From Paramecium pentaurelia (taxonomy: Eukaryota; Ciliophora; Oligohymenophorea; Peniculida; Parameciidae): 64,000 bases of DNA. Below, in pieces: positions 10,818-23,219 of the stretch. How positions within the stretch are numbered: the stretch's first letter is position 1; each line of letters opens with the position of its first letter. The translations under genes and the position numbers were made by a program. The stretch spans positions 184,758-248,757 of the forward strand of contig CAJJDO010000096.1 in the NCBI GenBank assembly GCA_905183005.1. The letters run 5' to 3'. The notes beneath the pieces are model-generated. The model was not told where the DNA came from, did no database searches, and saw only the letters and a program-made list of their open reading frames with translations.

Positions 10818-12752
10818 TCAACTTTATATGTAATTGCAGTAAAAAGCTTCAGTTATATTCCATCTTGCCTCCATATTGTATGTTAGACATTTAAGAATAA
10901 AATCTTTGCAATCTTGAGATACTGTTGGCTTTTATGGGAATTTTACTTAAAAAGAATTTAAGATAACTCTTTCCTAAAGAAGATACTATGTTATTATTAC
11001 TTGAGCAATTCTTTCTTAAGACATACCTTCACCAAAAGGTTTTCTTCCAAATACCATTTCAAATAGTATCACTCCTATTGACCACACATCTACTTTTGTA
11101 CTTATTTATATGTTTGGTTATTCCATAAAACATTCTGGGGGTAAATACCAATAAGTTCCTAAACCTTGAGATGTTAATTCTTATCTTGTTGTATCTTAAT
11201 CCAAAACTTTACATAATCCAAAATCTGTAAGTTTAACTTCTCCTTTATGAAATAAAATATTTTATGGTTTCAAATCATAATGAATAATTTTAGTTGGACT
11301 GCAACTCATATGATGTAAGGCTGCTAAAACCTGTCTCAAAATCAATTTAGCTTCCTTTTCTGCAATCATTTTATATTTCTTCAAATGTTAATTTAAATCA
11401 GTTCCATCACAGTATTCAAGTACAGTGCTTTTTCTTATTATACATAAATGTACCAAAAAGAGTCTTAATCTATTTCTTAAGTATCATATAATGATACAAT
11501 ATTGACATGTTTCAATCTCTTATGAATATCATTTTCTCTCAAAGCATGCTTGATGTAATTATTTTTAGCATTTTCATTCCATTAAGGATTTAAATAATGT
11601 ATTTTACATGCACATAATCTATATTCTTATAAATCAAAAGCTTTATAAACTTCAGAAAATCCTCCTTTTCCCAATAATCCTAATGTTTAATATCTTTAAG
11701 CTATTAATGGCCATCTTGGATCTGCTCTATAATATCGACAACTAAAGTTTCAATCAAAATTACTTTTATTCTTCCATAAATCTTCTTGTTTTATATGCTA
11801 ATTATTATTTCTCTTCTTCTAATTTAGTTAATTTTAATTTCAATTCTTCCTCCTCCTTTTTTAATATACTTAATTAAAATTAAATTCTTAATTTCTTTTA
11901 ATTTGCATCTAAATCTCCATTTATAAAATCTAATTCAAATAATTTATTCTATTTATCCTTTTGATTTTTTGTTTAAAATTTATCTTTTATTTCATTTTTC
12001 TATTTCTCTAATGAACTTCTTTCATTTTCTAACTTTTATAATGTTTCTTTAACTTATTTTATTTCATAACCATCTTACCATTCTTCCACAAATCTTACAT
12101 TGTTCCTAGAACTTACAAACTCTCCTAATCGATATCTTTCCCTCTCTAAATATTCTCTCATTTTTTCCCGCTTTAATTCCTCCACTTATTTTAATGCTTC
12201 TGCAAATACATCTTAAGTACGCTTTTTAAAAGCATTATGTTATAAAATTAATTCTTAACGTTCACTTTCTAATTATTATTTCTCTTATCTTAATTGTTTC
12301 TCAATTTGTTCTTTTTCTAATAATTTCTATTACAACTTGCTAGATTCTTCATCTTATGGTTTTTGAATGGGTTACTAAACTATTTTTACTTCTTTTGATT
12401 TCATATAATTGGTTATATCATTTGTGTTCATTTTTTATTTGCTTTCCTCTAAGTTTTTTTACATCTAAGTCTTTCCTCCATTACCCGCTTCATTACAAAT
12501 CTCTTTTGTATTTTTTAAATACTTATAGATCTTTTAACAATTTGGTAAATTTGCAGGAACTTGAGGAAAATTATCATTAGATGATTCTTCATCACTTTTT
12601 GATTTTGTATTCAATTTTTTTTTAGAAATTTCATTTTCAATTTTTCTTTTTTTCATTTATTTTTATCTATCTATAGAATTTTCAGGATTCTGATTAAAAT
12701 AATTTGTAATTAGCTTTTAACCAGAATTTGATTATTGAATTTCTTCTGACAT
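10818..12752 (-). CDS. Tousled-like Ser/Thr kinase (TLK)
   Basis: ATG at 12752 (MSEEIQQSNSGQK) to TGA at 10818-10820. The N-terminal half is charged and Gln/Glu/Lys-rich coiled coil. The C-terminal half is a kinase with TLK-specific wording: LLGKGGFSEVYKAFDL loop, ACKIHYLNPQWNENAKNNYI, the HYDLKPQN catalytic loop (Tyr in place of Arg), TDFGLCK and GTYWYLPPECF. Known TLKs act in the nucleus on Asf1 and chromatin assembly during S phase. An in-frame 27-nt intron probably lies near 10970-11000, and at least one more near 12480 was not resolved. Length (about 620 aa) suits the family. A MORN protein gene lies upstream on the same strand. Confidence 0.88.
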
Positions 12753-12883
12753 TTTAGGTTGTATTTAATTATTAAAATAAAATTGAATTATTATTATTCT
12801 CTTCTTAGAATGATAGAAAACTATTCTTTAGATTCATACATTAAATAAATATATATAAAAATAGTTAAAATTATTAAGAAAAA

Positions 12884-13978
12884 TCAGAATTTATCTTTCC
12901 ATTAGATTCTAATCCCTTCACACCAAACTCCTGGTCTTATAATATCATTAACTACAAGAACTCCATCCCCATGTTATTTTCCATTCTTCCAACTTCCCTT
13001 ATATCTAGTATTTTCATCAATAATAAACTCTCCCTCACCATCCTTTAAATCATTTTTATATTATCCTTTATATGATCTACCATCTGGCCATTTAAATTCT
13101 CCATACCCATGCATTTAATTATTTTCCCAAGCTCCTTCATATTCTTTTCCATCACTCCATACAAACTTCCCTTAACCATGTAAAAAATTATACTAAAATT
13201 CCCCTTTATAACTAAATAATAATAAAATAAAATACTAATTTTTATTTGAATAAAAACATTCTCCTTCTCCATGTTTCATCGAATTAAGAAATTAACCTTT
13301 ATATATTGTACCATCTGGATATTCCTCACTTCCATCTCCCTCTTATTTATCTTCTATCCAATTCCCTTTATATATTGTGCCATCATTATGTGTATACACT
13401 CCAAAACCATGACATTTATCATCTAACCAATCTCCTATATAAACATCTCCATTTTAATGTATTAATCTACCTATACCACATGCTTTATTTTATTACCAGA
13501 ATCCCTCATAAACTGAACCATCTGGCCAAATTTACTTGCCTTTACCCCATTTCATACCATTTTTCCATTAACCTATATAGATAGCTCCATCAATTAATCT
13601 ATGTGGTTCTAAGAATGGTAGTTTTTTATCTTCATCTGTAAATTGAAAATTAGTAGATCTTTTATTTGGATCATCTGAATTAATGAAATCATTATAACGA
13701 AATGGACCAAGTTTATATAAGGCTTTTTAAACAGTTAAAGCATAATCTGTAGGTGTTTAACTTAGTTTTTAAGCAATTTCTGGTTTTGGATGATGAACAA
13801 CTGGAGATTCTTCTGTTTTAATCTTCATTTTATGATATAATTTTCTAGCTTTATATCCTTTGTAATGCTTTTAAATTTTAAGAGCAAATAGATCATATTC
13901 TTTATTATCTTCTTTAATAAGTTCAGGAGGGATAAAATTTTCGAATTTTTCATGTGAGTGTGTGCAGCAAACACCCAT
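12884..13978 (-). CDS. MORN-repeat protein with IQ-like motif and MGVCC N-terminus
   Basis: ATG 13978 to TGA 12884-12886, 356 residues after one 24-nt TAG intron around 13210. It begins MGVCCTHSHEKF (myristoylation/palmitoylation-like). An IQ-like helix follows at about residues 30-50 (LKIQKHYKGYKARKLYHK), then about eight MORN repeats of the form YxGxWxxxxxxGxG from about residue 120 to the end. MORN proteins link cortex or membrane to cytoskeleton and the IQ motif may bind calmodulin or centrin (inference). The intron lies inside a repeat and its removal restores YKGEF spacing. Confidence 0.88.
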
Positions 13979-14047
13979 ATTAATATCTGTTTTATTTGTT
14001 TTAATATTAATTATTAATATATATAATGACAAAATGATGTCTATTTA

Positions 14048-14428
14048 TCATAAAATCTAGGCCTATGCTTTCAACATATTAATTTCATTTTCATTTATTT
14101 ATATTTATTATTTCAATTATTCTATTCTCTTAATCCTTTATTATCCAACTAAAAATAGTTGATTCATCTTATCCTTCATTAAGTTCATTGATTTAAATAG
14201 ACATTCCATTTCCTCTTATTCACTCTCATGAATGTCTGCACAAGCCTCACAGATCTCCACCTATGATTACCTAAAAACACTAAGCATTTAGCAAACTGGA
14301 CATAATGCTTCAAAATCCTTCCCACCAAACTATTAGAAACATTCATCACATAAGCCTTATGAACATTTAACACAAATCAAAACATTTTCATTGCTTTCAC
14401 ACTATTAACAACATTATTATTTATTCAT
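14048..14428 (-). CDS. Small Cys-rich zinc-finger protein (RING/B-box-like) with coiled coil
   Basis: A single exon of 126 codons from ATG 14428. The N-terminus has paired cysteines (QQCCQQCESN, VLICVKCSQGLCDECF, EALCPVC, EICEACADIH), consistent with two bound zincs in a RING- or B-box-like fold. A helical Gln-rich tail follows (QQRIKRIEQLKQQIQ). Its start lies only 15 bp after the stop of the LysM-TLDc gene on the same strand. The exact finger class cannot be set by eye. Confidence 0.75.
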
Positions 14429-14443
14429 TTAACTTAATAATAT

Positions 14444-15822
14444 TCATTTTGTAAATAATGATCTTTTCTAATCTTAAAATTTTAATTAATGCACTGCTTC
14501 CTCATCCAATCCCCAAACCTCAAATTCTTAGATTTAGAACTAAACTTCACTAGACAATACTTCATTATCAAATGTTTCACTTGGATTAGATTCCCCTTTA
14601 CTAAATGAACTGCTTACAAATAAACCATATCTATGTTACTATAATAAATTTATTTTACTTATCTCCTGCTCCAATACTAAATCCAGTCTCATCAGCCATC
14701 TGATAACATCTATTTTTTTGAGTTCCTTTGAATATCCTAGTATGATTATATAGACAAATAAACAAAAATGATTCTCCTTAACCAAAAAATTCATTCTTAG
14801 ATAATCTCCAAGAACTCAATAAGAATCCTCCAAATACTTTCTTACCTTAATCCTTAATGAGAATTACATGAGGACCAGCATATTCTGTTCTCCTCAAAAA
14901 TTCTTAATAAGAACTACCTACATATTAACATTCATTTACCATGTCTATTTATAGAAAATAATAAGAACCATGGTTTAGTTTACAAATAAGATGGCATACC
15001 ACCTGCTATTTCTAATACTTATTTCATAGAAATTATTCTACTCTCTTCACTCAAACTAACCTTAGCCTACTCTTTTGGTTATTATTATTATCTAGCCTTA
15101 CAAACTTCCATTGATCCATTCTTTTCATTTATTTCAACATAATTGAAATTATAAACACTACTTAAACATTCTAAATTTGTTTCCCCTTTTTTCACTCTTA
15201 TATTGAAAGAGTCTCCAATATATTATTCATGTTCATATTAAAGTTATTGTATTAAATATGTAAATGCTTCCATAGTTATCATTCTTTTGCTCTTTCCTTT
15301 CATTTACCACAATTCTCTAACAAATGTCTTCACTGTTTTTGTTTCTCCTTTTATAGCTTTTAATTCAATTAGAAGTTTCTTTTGATTTTCAGGTACTCGA
15401 TTACCACAAATACCCCATATAATAATTTACATTAATTCAGCTATTGGATTGAATATTATTTTGTAAATCTCATTTACATATATAGAAAAGTTTAAATGAT
15501 CTTCCTTACCTTTTTATTCCTTACTTAATTTCTTTGAATTAACTGTAAAAATCAAATAATCATAACAGATTTACAAATTTCCATGTATATGATCTCTATC
15601 CCACATATATAGGATAGGTATTGATATATTTATGGATTTAAGCAAATCGCGTTATATAATGCGCTTATTATCATATTACAATAAAACTTCTTAACCAGGA
15701 ATCAAATGACAATGTTCTAATTTATTAGCTTTTTTCAATTTCCACACATTACAATTATTGAGAATAGCAATGTCGATTAAGGTTTGGCCTGGTTAAGCTA
15801 AACATTTTTAATTACATTGCAT
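14444..15822 (-). CDS. LysM plus TLDc domain protein
   Basis: ATG 15822 to TGA 14444-14446, 442 residues after two introns (22 nt, and 28 nt ending CATAG) that restore the TLDc frame. Residues about 10-50 form a LysM-like module (PGQTLIDIAILNNCNVWKLK, NKLEHCHLIPGQEVLL). The C-terminal 180 residues are TLDc: AGPHVILIKDQGKKVFGGFL, SFLFICLYN, ADETGFSIGAGD, then NPSETFDNEVLSSE and the closing FEVWGL. OXR1/NCOA7 relatives combine the same two domains and act in oxidative-stress resistance and V-ATPase regulation. It is divergent from the coiled-coil gene, with 20 bp between the start codons. Confidence 0.85.
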
Positions 15823-15842
15823 TTTTTATATTAATTAATAAT

Positions 15843-16690
15843 ATGGATCCATTAACAAGGTACAAAATGAAATTAGAAAAAGATAAATAACATTTGCAAG
15901 AGTATGAAAGAATTCAAAAGGAAAAAGAATTATTGAATGAGATGAAGTTAAAATAAAAATATGAGAAATTTAACAATATCCAACAGAAATAGGAAAGATA
16001 AAAGGAAATAGCAAGACTCAAGGCAGAATTAAGAAAAAATCATTTAGATAAAACCTTATTTTAAAGTTAATAAATTGAAAAAGAAAAGTTAAATGTATAA
16101 TTGAAATTCTAGATTATTTAGGGGTATAAAAAAAAAATAGCTAAAACTCTTGATTCTTTAGAAAAATATGAAAATGGATACCATAAAGATTTTCTATCAT
16201 CTTTGCACAGAAAACTTTCAAATCATTCTCATTAGATTGAATGTGTAAAATAATAAAGTGAAGTAATATTAGAAAGTAAGATTAATAAAGTTAATCAATC
16301 TCTTGAACTTCGATTCAAAAAATCAGAAGATGTATTAATTTTTAGATTAGTTTAGGTCTTATCAAATCTTTCTAAATAAAATAGTGAAAGAAAAAAAAGT
16401 GAAAAATTGAAAGTTGAAACTTATTAGTAATTGGTTCAAAAACATTAAGAGAAACTTTAATAGACAAGAGATTTGAAAGCATAATAATTTGAAGAAAAAT
16501 TGAATAAAGTTGAAAAGCTTTAAAAATTAAAAGAATAATAATAAAAAGAGAAATAACTATTAAGATTAGAAGCTGATAAATTAAAAGAAAAAATGAGCAA
16601 AGAATTTGAATTAGAATTAGCTGTAAAATATAATATTATATATTTTTTTAGAAAATGAAGTCTAAATAAATTAAACTAATATAGAATTGA
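15843..16690 (+). CDS. Coiled-coil protein
   Basis: ATG 15843 to TGA 16688-16690 with one 29-nt TAG intron (16623-16651), giving 272 residues. Nearly the whole protein is Lys/Glu/Gln heptad-like helix, beginning MDPLTRYKMKLEKDKQ and ending in KLKEKMSKEFELELAKMK. No recognised domain. Ciliary or basal-body structural roles are common for such proteins in ciliates, but that is inference. The start is 20 bp from the divergent LysM-TLDc gene. Confidence 0.75.
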
Positions 16691-16986
16691 TTATGAATTT
16701 TGTCATCAATCATTTTTATACTAATCTTTTTTATTTGATTCAATTTATGATGATATTTTTCTTTTTTTGCAATTTTTTCAATTACAATTATTGTATTTGT
16801 AATTTCTTATTGTTATTGAATAGAAATAGCATTAGATTATTTATATAAAGAATATGATAAGGATTTAAATTTTTTGCGAACCTTTTGAATCTATAATTTA
16901 TAATTTAATACATTTTATAATATTTGTTTATATTTTTAAATATTGTGAATATAAGTAAATTATTTAATTAACAGACAATTATTAGA

Positions 16987-18810
16987 ATGGATCAAAAATA
17001 AAAGGTTCAATCATTAATGAACAATTATGTAAAGAAAGAAATCAATAGGTCAGGAGTGGTGAATGTAAAAATTTACTTAAACAATTAATTATAACATTCG
17101 ATCTAATTTCCAACTTTAAATCAAACTACATAAAATTTAGTGAATCATTTAAAAAATTTGTTAAATTCACCATTAGTAGTTGGATTTTAAACAATAGATT
17201 AAAACATACCTTTGGATTTCTATTTAACATAGAATTAAGATTTAGGATTTCTTACAAATTAGACAATATAATTAAAACCCTTACATGCAATATAGTAAGC
17301 TCTAATAACTTTAGATTCATTTTATTTTTTACAATGTATAGGTGTTGGTGGTTTTTCAAGAGTTTATTTAGTTAGATGTAAATCAAATGGTTAATTTATG
17401 GCATTGAAAATGATATCAAAATAATTCATTTAAGAACATGATAAATTTTAAATAATATAAAATGAAAGAAATATAATGGTTGCTTTAGCAGAATAAAGTG
17501 ATTCACATCCTTTTTTATGTAAATTATTAAGTGTATTTGAAACTAAGAGTTGGGTTTGTTTTGCATTAGAATATTGTCCTGGAGGAGAATTATTTTAATA
17601 ATTAAAAAGAGTAAAGAGGATGGATGAACAATAAGCAAAATTTTATTTTAGTTAAGTTTGTTTAGCTATTCATCATTTACATGAGAATGGAATTATTTAT
17701 AGAGATATAAAACCAGAAAATATTTTAATAGATTAAGATGGTAATATAAAATTGGCTGATTTTGGTTTAGCTAGACCTAATATGAAAGATGATTTATTGG
17801 CTTTTTCATTTTGTGGATCTCCAGAATATATGGCACCTGAAATGTTATTAAAGTCAGGTCATAATTATTAAATAGATCATTATTGTTTAGGAGCTTTACT
17901 TTATGAATTATTGACAGGTTTACCTCCATATTATTCAAATACACCAGAATAGATATATAAAAACATTCTTTAACATGAATTAACATTACCAACTAAAAAT
18001 TGTAGTGTTGAATCTAGAGATCTTATGTAGAAATTATTATAAAAGGATGTATTTAATAGATTAGGGAAAGAATTTGGAATATATGAAATTCTAAAACATC
18101 CTTGGTTATAGGATAAATAATTATATAAAATTCTTAATAGAAATTATGAACCACCATTTAAACCAGATCTTATGAAAATGAATTTTGATTAAAATGAAAT
18201 AATTAGAGGAGAGAATAATTTTTAGAGAGATCTTCAAAAATCATTGAATTCTGAAAATGAAAATGTCTTTACACCTTTTTTCTCTAATTTCTATTTTTCT
18301 TCAATAACATAAAAACCTTAAACAAGATCATCTTCAATAACCTAAATAAATTCATCAAATATAGATGAAAAAATTAATAATCTATTAATTAATAGTAAGG
18401 CTAAGAATGTTATTTAAACTCATACAGCATCATAACCTAATATACATTGTTAATTAAAATAAAAAAAAGTATCTTAAGAAAGAAGTTCTGATAATAACAA
18501 AGAAAATATAATGAAAAATTTTAGTTCTTTAATTACAAAAACAAGCAAAAAACATAAAAAAAATAATTAAAGTATGCCTGATCAAAGTTGTGCAGTCTCT
18601 TCTGAAATGAGATCACTTTCAACTTAGAAAATAATTGAGTCATAAAAGGTACCATCAACATTTAATACAACTTTATTAAAATCATAATTTACAGAAACTG
18701 ATGATGATTCAAGTGTTAATAAAACACATAAAACTCTTTTTGGAGAAGCTAAAAGTTTGAATAAAAACTTCACTAATTAATGCACATTATTGAGATTTTT
18801 CAAATAATGA
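16987..18810 (+). CDS. AGC-type Ser/Thr protein kinase
   Basis: One uninterrupted exon of 608 codons. The kinase domain starts near residue 115 with GVGGFSRVYLVRCKSNGQ, then FMALKMISKQ (catalytic Lys), IIYRDIKPEN, ADFGLARPN, FCGSPEYMAPEML and YELLTGLPPYYSN. The YRDIKPEN and GSPEYMAPE wording matches AGC kinases (PKA/SGK/S6K/Akt-like). The usual DxWxxG is read as DHYCLG, so the tryptophan is replaced. A 110-residue polar N-terminus and a 220-residue Ser/Lys/Gln-rich tail have no recognised domain. It is flanked by short intergenic DNA on both sides. Confidence 0.9.
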
Positions 18811-19306
18811 AAATATTTCAATATAAATAAAGCATCATTATTAAATGTCTCTTATATTTTATTAAACTATCTAAATATATATATATATATTTCTAATTTT
18901 TATCAATTTTTATTTATCTTATTATTTCAAATATCAAAGTATAAATATTTATAATTCAATAAAGTAATTTAATATAAATATTTTCAATATCAATATCAAT
19001 ATCAATTTTATAAGAATTTCTAAATTATTTAATCAAATAAATGTATAAGAGTAAATGCTAAACTTAAATAAAAAATATAAAACTAAAAATATTAAAATAA
19101 GAACTATTTGTAATTAAAGTTTTGATTATAAAAAAATAAATTTTGTAAAAATAAAGTTAATTTTTTATTAATAATGTATGAACTTTTTAGATTTTTAGAT
19201 AATAATTTTAAATTGTTCTCAACATGAAAATGTTGAAAAATATATTTAATAATACTTTTTTAATTAATTATCACAACTTCTATTAATGTAATTAAAACCA
19301 TAATTA
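18811..19306. other. Intergenic, AT-rich with hexamer microsatellite
   Basis: Spacer between the AGC kinase and the first K+ channel. It contains an imperfect TA run near 18870-18890 and a CAATAT hexamer repeat at 18985-19006. No gene was seen. Confidence 0.6.
18985..19006 (+). repeat. CAATAT hexamer microsatellite
   Basis: About three and a half perfect copies of CAATAT in the spacer upstream of the K+ channel gene. No function is suggested. Confidence 0.8.
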
Positions 19307-22300
19307 ATGTTGTCTTCGGATGATAACTTAGATGATTACAAAGATCCTAATCTAGATGAAAGTGTTGATGATGTTGCTTAAATCAAAAATGATTTTTATG
19401 AATAGAAACCTTAAAGATTAAGTCTTCCTGAAAGTTTGAGTTAAAACATGTTAACATAAATTCAAGAATTCCCTATATTCCCTCCTCATCAAGAACTTTA
19501 AATTAAAAAAGCAATTACCTAAAAAGAAAATAGGAAATTTACAATCAGAGTATACTATTTTGTAAAGAGGTTCTTAACAAAATTATCAGTAAGTAGAAGA
19601 CATAAACTCTTCTTCAAAAGTGTACATTTTTAAATTGTAGGAGATAAAGCAAGTGGAGAAGTTGAGAATTTAGTGTCAAATTCATTTTCAGTTAGGAAAA
19701 AGAAGAAAGGCTAATAAAGTTTTACATGTTATAATCCAATAACAGAACTATTAAGAATAATGCCAATCATATATCCTCAATCAATATCTAAAATAATTTG
19801 GGACTTATGTTTATGCTTTGTACTAATATATTTTTTCATAATGATCCCTCTTGAATTAGCATTTAATACATCATTAATGTATACGCAATCCATTTGGTTG
19901 ACTACACCATTTTATCTATTTTTAATATTAGACTACCTTATGAAAATGAATACTGTATATTATGAATATGGATAACCAATTGTAGATCGTTACTTAATTT
20001 TTAACAATTATCTCAAAAAAGGTTTAATAATAGATGGTATCTCTTTGTTAGTACTCTTATGTGGATATTTTAATGATTATTTCTTTTAAAGTAGATGGTT
20101 AAATTTATCATTAATCACTTTCATTACACAATATCATTATTTTGCTAAAATAATAAGGAATATAGAAGAATCAATTCATTTAAGCAAAATTTAATCATCA
20201 ATTATGAATTTAGCCAAATTGTTATTTACAATTCTATATTTTCTACACATATATAGTTGTCTTTGGTATTTTATAGGTTCATATGCAAATGATATAGGAA
20301 TGGTTAATTGGTTGGACAGTAGACATTTATCAGAAGCTTCTTATGAAGTAAAATATTTGGAGGCATTTTATTTTTCGACTGTAACTATGATTAGTGTTGG
20401 ATATGGAGACATAGTTCCATTAAGTATAGAAACTTCATTATATATTATTAGATTCTTTAGAGAAGATTTGTACAATATTATTTATGTTTACAACATGTGT
20501 ATAGTTATCATTTAGTGTAAATACAGTAGGAGAAATATTAAATTCAATAAGTTTATCTGCAGAGAACACTACTGAAAAAATACGAATAATTAATAAATAT
20601 ATGAGTAGAAAGCATATAAGTTTTGAATTGCAATATTAGTATCAAATATTCTATTAATAAAATTAGAATTAGAGAATATATTAAAATATATTGGAGTTAA
20701 TAAATGTAATAGGAAAATGAAGAAGAAGAAAAACTAATAACATCATTATCTGAAAATTTAAGAAATAAATTGATAAATGAAGCTAATTTCTCTATTATTG
20801 AAAAATGTGACTTATTCAATTAAACATTTAGTTTAGAGACTAAATAAAAATTAATTAAACTATTCAAGACTGTCCTTATAACTCCTGAATAAATAATTAC
20901 ATGTGAATTACCTCATTATAATGAACCATGTCTATGTTTTATTGATTATGGTACATTAAGTATTTGTACTAATTTTACGGATAGATCTGATATAATTTAA
21001 TTTTGTTAAGGTTAGTATTTTGGATTAGATGAATTATTAACAGGTTAATAATCTAAATTATAATTGTAATCTTAATCTTTTGTAAAATTACTAGTTTTAA
21101 CAAGAAGTGATTTTATCAATACTTTAAAAGATAACCCAAAAGATTTTGAATCATTTTGTAAAATGAAGGATGAAATAATGATGCATTTAAGGGATTCCAA
21201 TAAAAAATGTAAATCTTGTAATTGTTATGGTCATGATATTTAAAATTGTCCAATTGTTCACTTTGTAATTGATAAGGAAAGAGTTATAAAGTCTCATTAA
21301 TTTTATACTCAATAAGAGAGAGTTCCTGGTTTGCGTAATAGGGCTAGAATAAGGAATCAATTCAATGCTATATTTGATTAATGGTTTTTGTAAGAAATTG
21401 CATAAATGATGAAGAATCAAGAGGATTTACCTATAATTCAATTTTATAATATATAATAGATTGATCATTCAGAACCTTCTCAATCTAAAAAGCATATTTT
21501 ACAATCTAAAGATTCTTTATTTGTAAATGAAAGAGGTTCATTCTAAAATGTAGAATCAAATACTTAAACAGTAATTAGTCCACCTAAAGTAAATGATCAT
21601 TCAAATTTTTGTATAATATCTTATTTAATTAGATCCATAGAATAAAATAATTCGTAAAAATTATACAAGACAAAGTATTAGAATAAAAAACTAAGGTGTA
21701 AAATTAAAATTTTAAAGAATTATCAAAAAAGTAATAAAAATGTAACATTATTCAAAAATATTTACAAAAACTAATTAAATAGAAGCAAATCAAAAATTTA
21801 ATAAAAATATAAAAGAAATAGTAGAAAACTATTTTAATAATCCTTAATTAAAAGAATATTTAAATAAATTTGAATATGAAGATCTATATTTCCTTAGAAT
21901 GAAATGTAATTTAATACAATATTCAGAATATACTTTATCAAAGCCTTTCGAAATCTAAAAGGAATATCTAATTTATAATGTTCAAAATAATTTATCATAA
22001 ATTATAAAAAGATCAGATCTTTATCTAGAATAACTGAAAAATAAATAATTTAGAGTTGATATGTATAACAGTACATAAATATTAATGTTAAGTTAACATG
22101 AGAGGAAATCTATCTTATAAGAGAGTCTTATTAAATATCTTTCATATCCAAACATTTATTTCAAAAAATATCATGATGTAAATAAACCAAATGAAACTTT
22201 TGAATCTATTGGATAATAAAAGGCTAAGGCTCTATTTAAAGCCTATAAAAAAAGATAGATAATGAGATAAAATGCATTCCTACTACCAATTGTTAAAAGA

Positions 22301-22366
22301 GGCTATACAAAAAGTTCTTAATAAATTTTGCATATAAATGCAAATGTAATTGTACCTGAAAACTGA
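19307..22366 (+). CDS. Six-TM voltage-gated-type K+ channel with cyclic-nucleotide-binding domain
   Basis: ATG 19307 to TGA 22364-22366, 993 residues after three TAG introns of 28, 28 and 22 nt. After a 180-residue acidic/basic N-terminus, TM segments follow, then the pore STVTMISVGYGDIVPLNSLEKI with the K+ filter GYG. A C-linker and CNBD-like beta roll follow (LFNQTFSLETKQKL, LCFIDYGTLSI, GQYFGLDELLTGQQ). Behind the CNBD sits CKSCNCYGHDIQNCP, a C-x2-C-x4-H-x4-C zinc-knuckle pattern. The long basic tail has no known domain. EAG/CNG-type channels are numerous in ciliates and act in plasma or ciliary membrane potential control. The stop is 13 bp from the convergent EB1 stop. Confidence 0.88.
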
Positions 22367-22379
22367 TATAAAAATTAAT

Positions 22380-23215
22380 TCACAAATCTATTTCTTATTA
22401 CATAACATCTTATGATGAGGATTGTTCTTCTGATGAAGGAGGTAATCCTTAAACTTCTAGTTCACCATTAGGTAAAACTATTACTGATTTATCAGCAGTG
22501 TAATATAAGATATCTTTAATTCCCTTATACATTTATTCTTATGTCAATTAAGAAGCACCTTCAATAAAAAAATCTAAGTCTTTAAATTTTTAGAAATAAT
22601 AATCTCTTTCTTATTTTAGTGTTTCTATTTGTATAAGTAAATCCTACATTGAAGGTTGTTTCTTTTAGTATGGTTCCATATGAGCAAAAGAGTTTGTTTT
22701 TGGGATACTTGACGAAGATTATAACTGATTAGGACTATTAAAAGTGTCTCTCCTTATGCTGGTTCTAGATCTCTCTGGATTTCTTTTTGGAATAATGGCT
22801 GGTTAATCATCTAATTCTGCATTCCCTCTTTTGGATTAAGGATCATAGTCTTTAGGTACAACATGTTAATCCATATATTTCTTTAACCATTATAGAAACT
22901 CCAGATTATCTTAATATTTGCATTTCGTTAGCTTTTCTATTTCTATTGGTTTTTGTATTCCAAGTTTAGAAAAAGCTTATTAGAGAACTTTGAAATTATT
23001 AACAAATTCATATTCTTGTTTTGCTTTCCAATTTATCTTATTTAAGGCAACTAAGATTGATAACTATAAAAATACTTACCTTTACCAGGATGAACTGCAT
23101 CAACTAATTAACAATAGACTGCCCCAGTTCCCAATTATTCAATCTTTTATAGAGACAATTTCAAGGTGTCATTAACCCATTATAATAGTTCTGCTCTTGA
23201 TATTTCAGTATTCAT
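22380..23215 (-). CDS. EB1: EB1-family microtubule plus-end-binding protein
   Basis: ATG 23215 (MNTEISRAELLQWVND, the usual EB N-terminus) to TGA 22380-22382. One 29-nt TAG intron removed gives 268 residues, standard EB length. The calponin-homology domain is clear: GAVYCQLVDAVHPGKVALNK, INWKAKQEYEFVNNFKVLQQ, KLTKCKYQDNLEFLQWLKKY. A Ser/Arg-rich linker leads to the EB-homology coiled coil (LIQIETLKQERDYYFQKFKD). The protein tracks growing microtubule ends in cytoplasm and cilia. The start codon is only 4 bp from that of the divergent arrestin-like gene. Confidence 0.95.
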
Positions 23216-23219
23216 ATTA

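Noticed and set aside
12356..12580. Plus-strand 74-codon open frame in the kinase region
   Set aside because: It is antisense to the coiled-coil part of the Tousled-like kinase and has no coding features of its own.
20204..20515. Short K+-channel ORF ending at about 20515 as a separate truncated channel
   Set aside because: Removing the 28-nt TAG intron after the pore restores the S6 helix and joins it to the CNBD, so it is one full-length gene.
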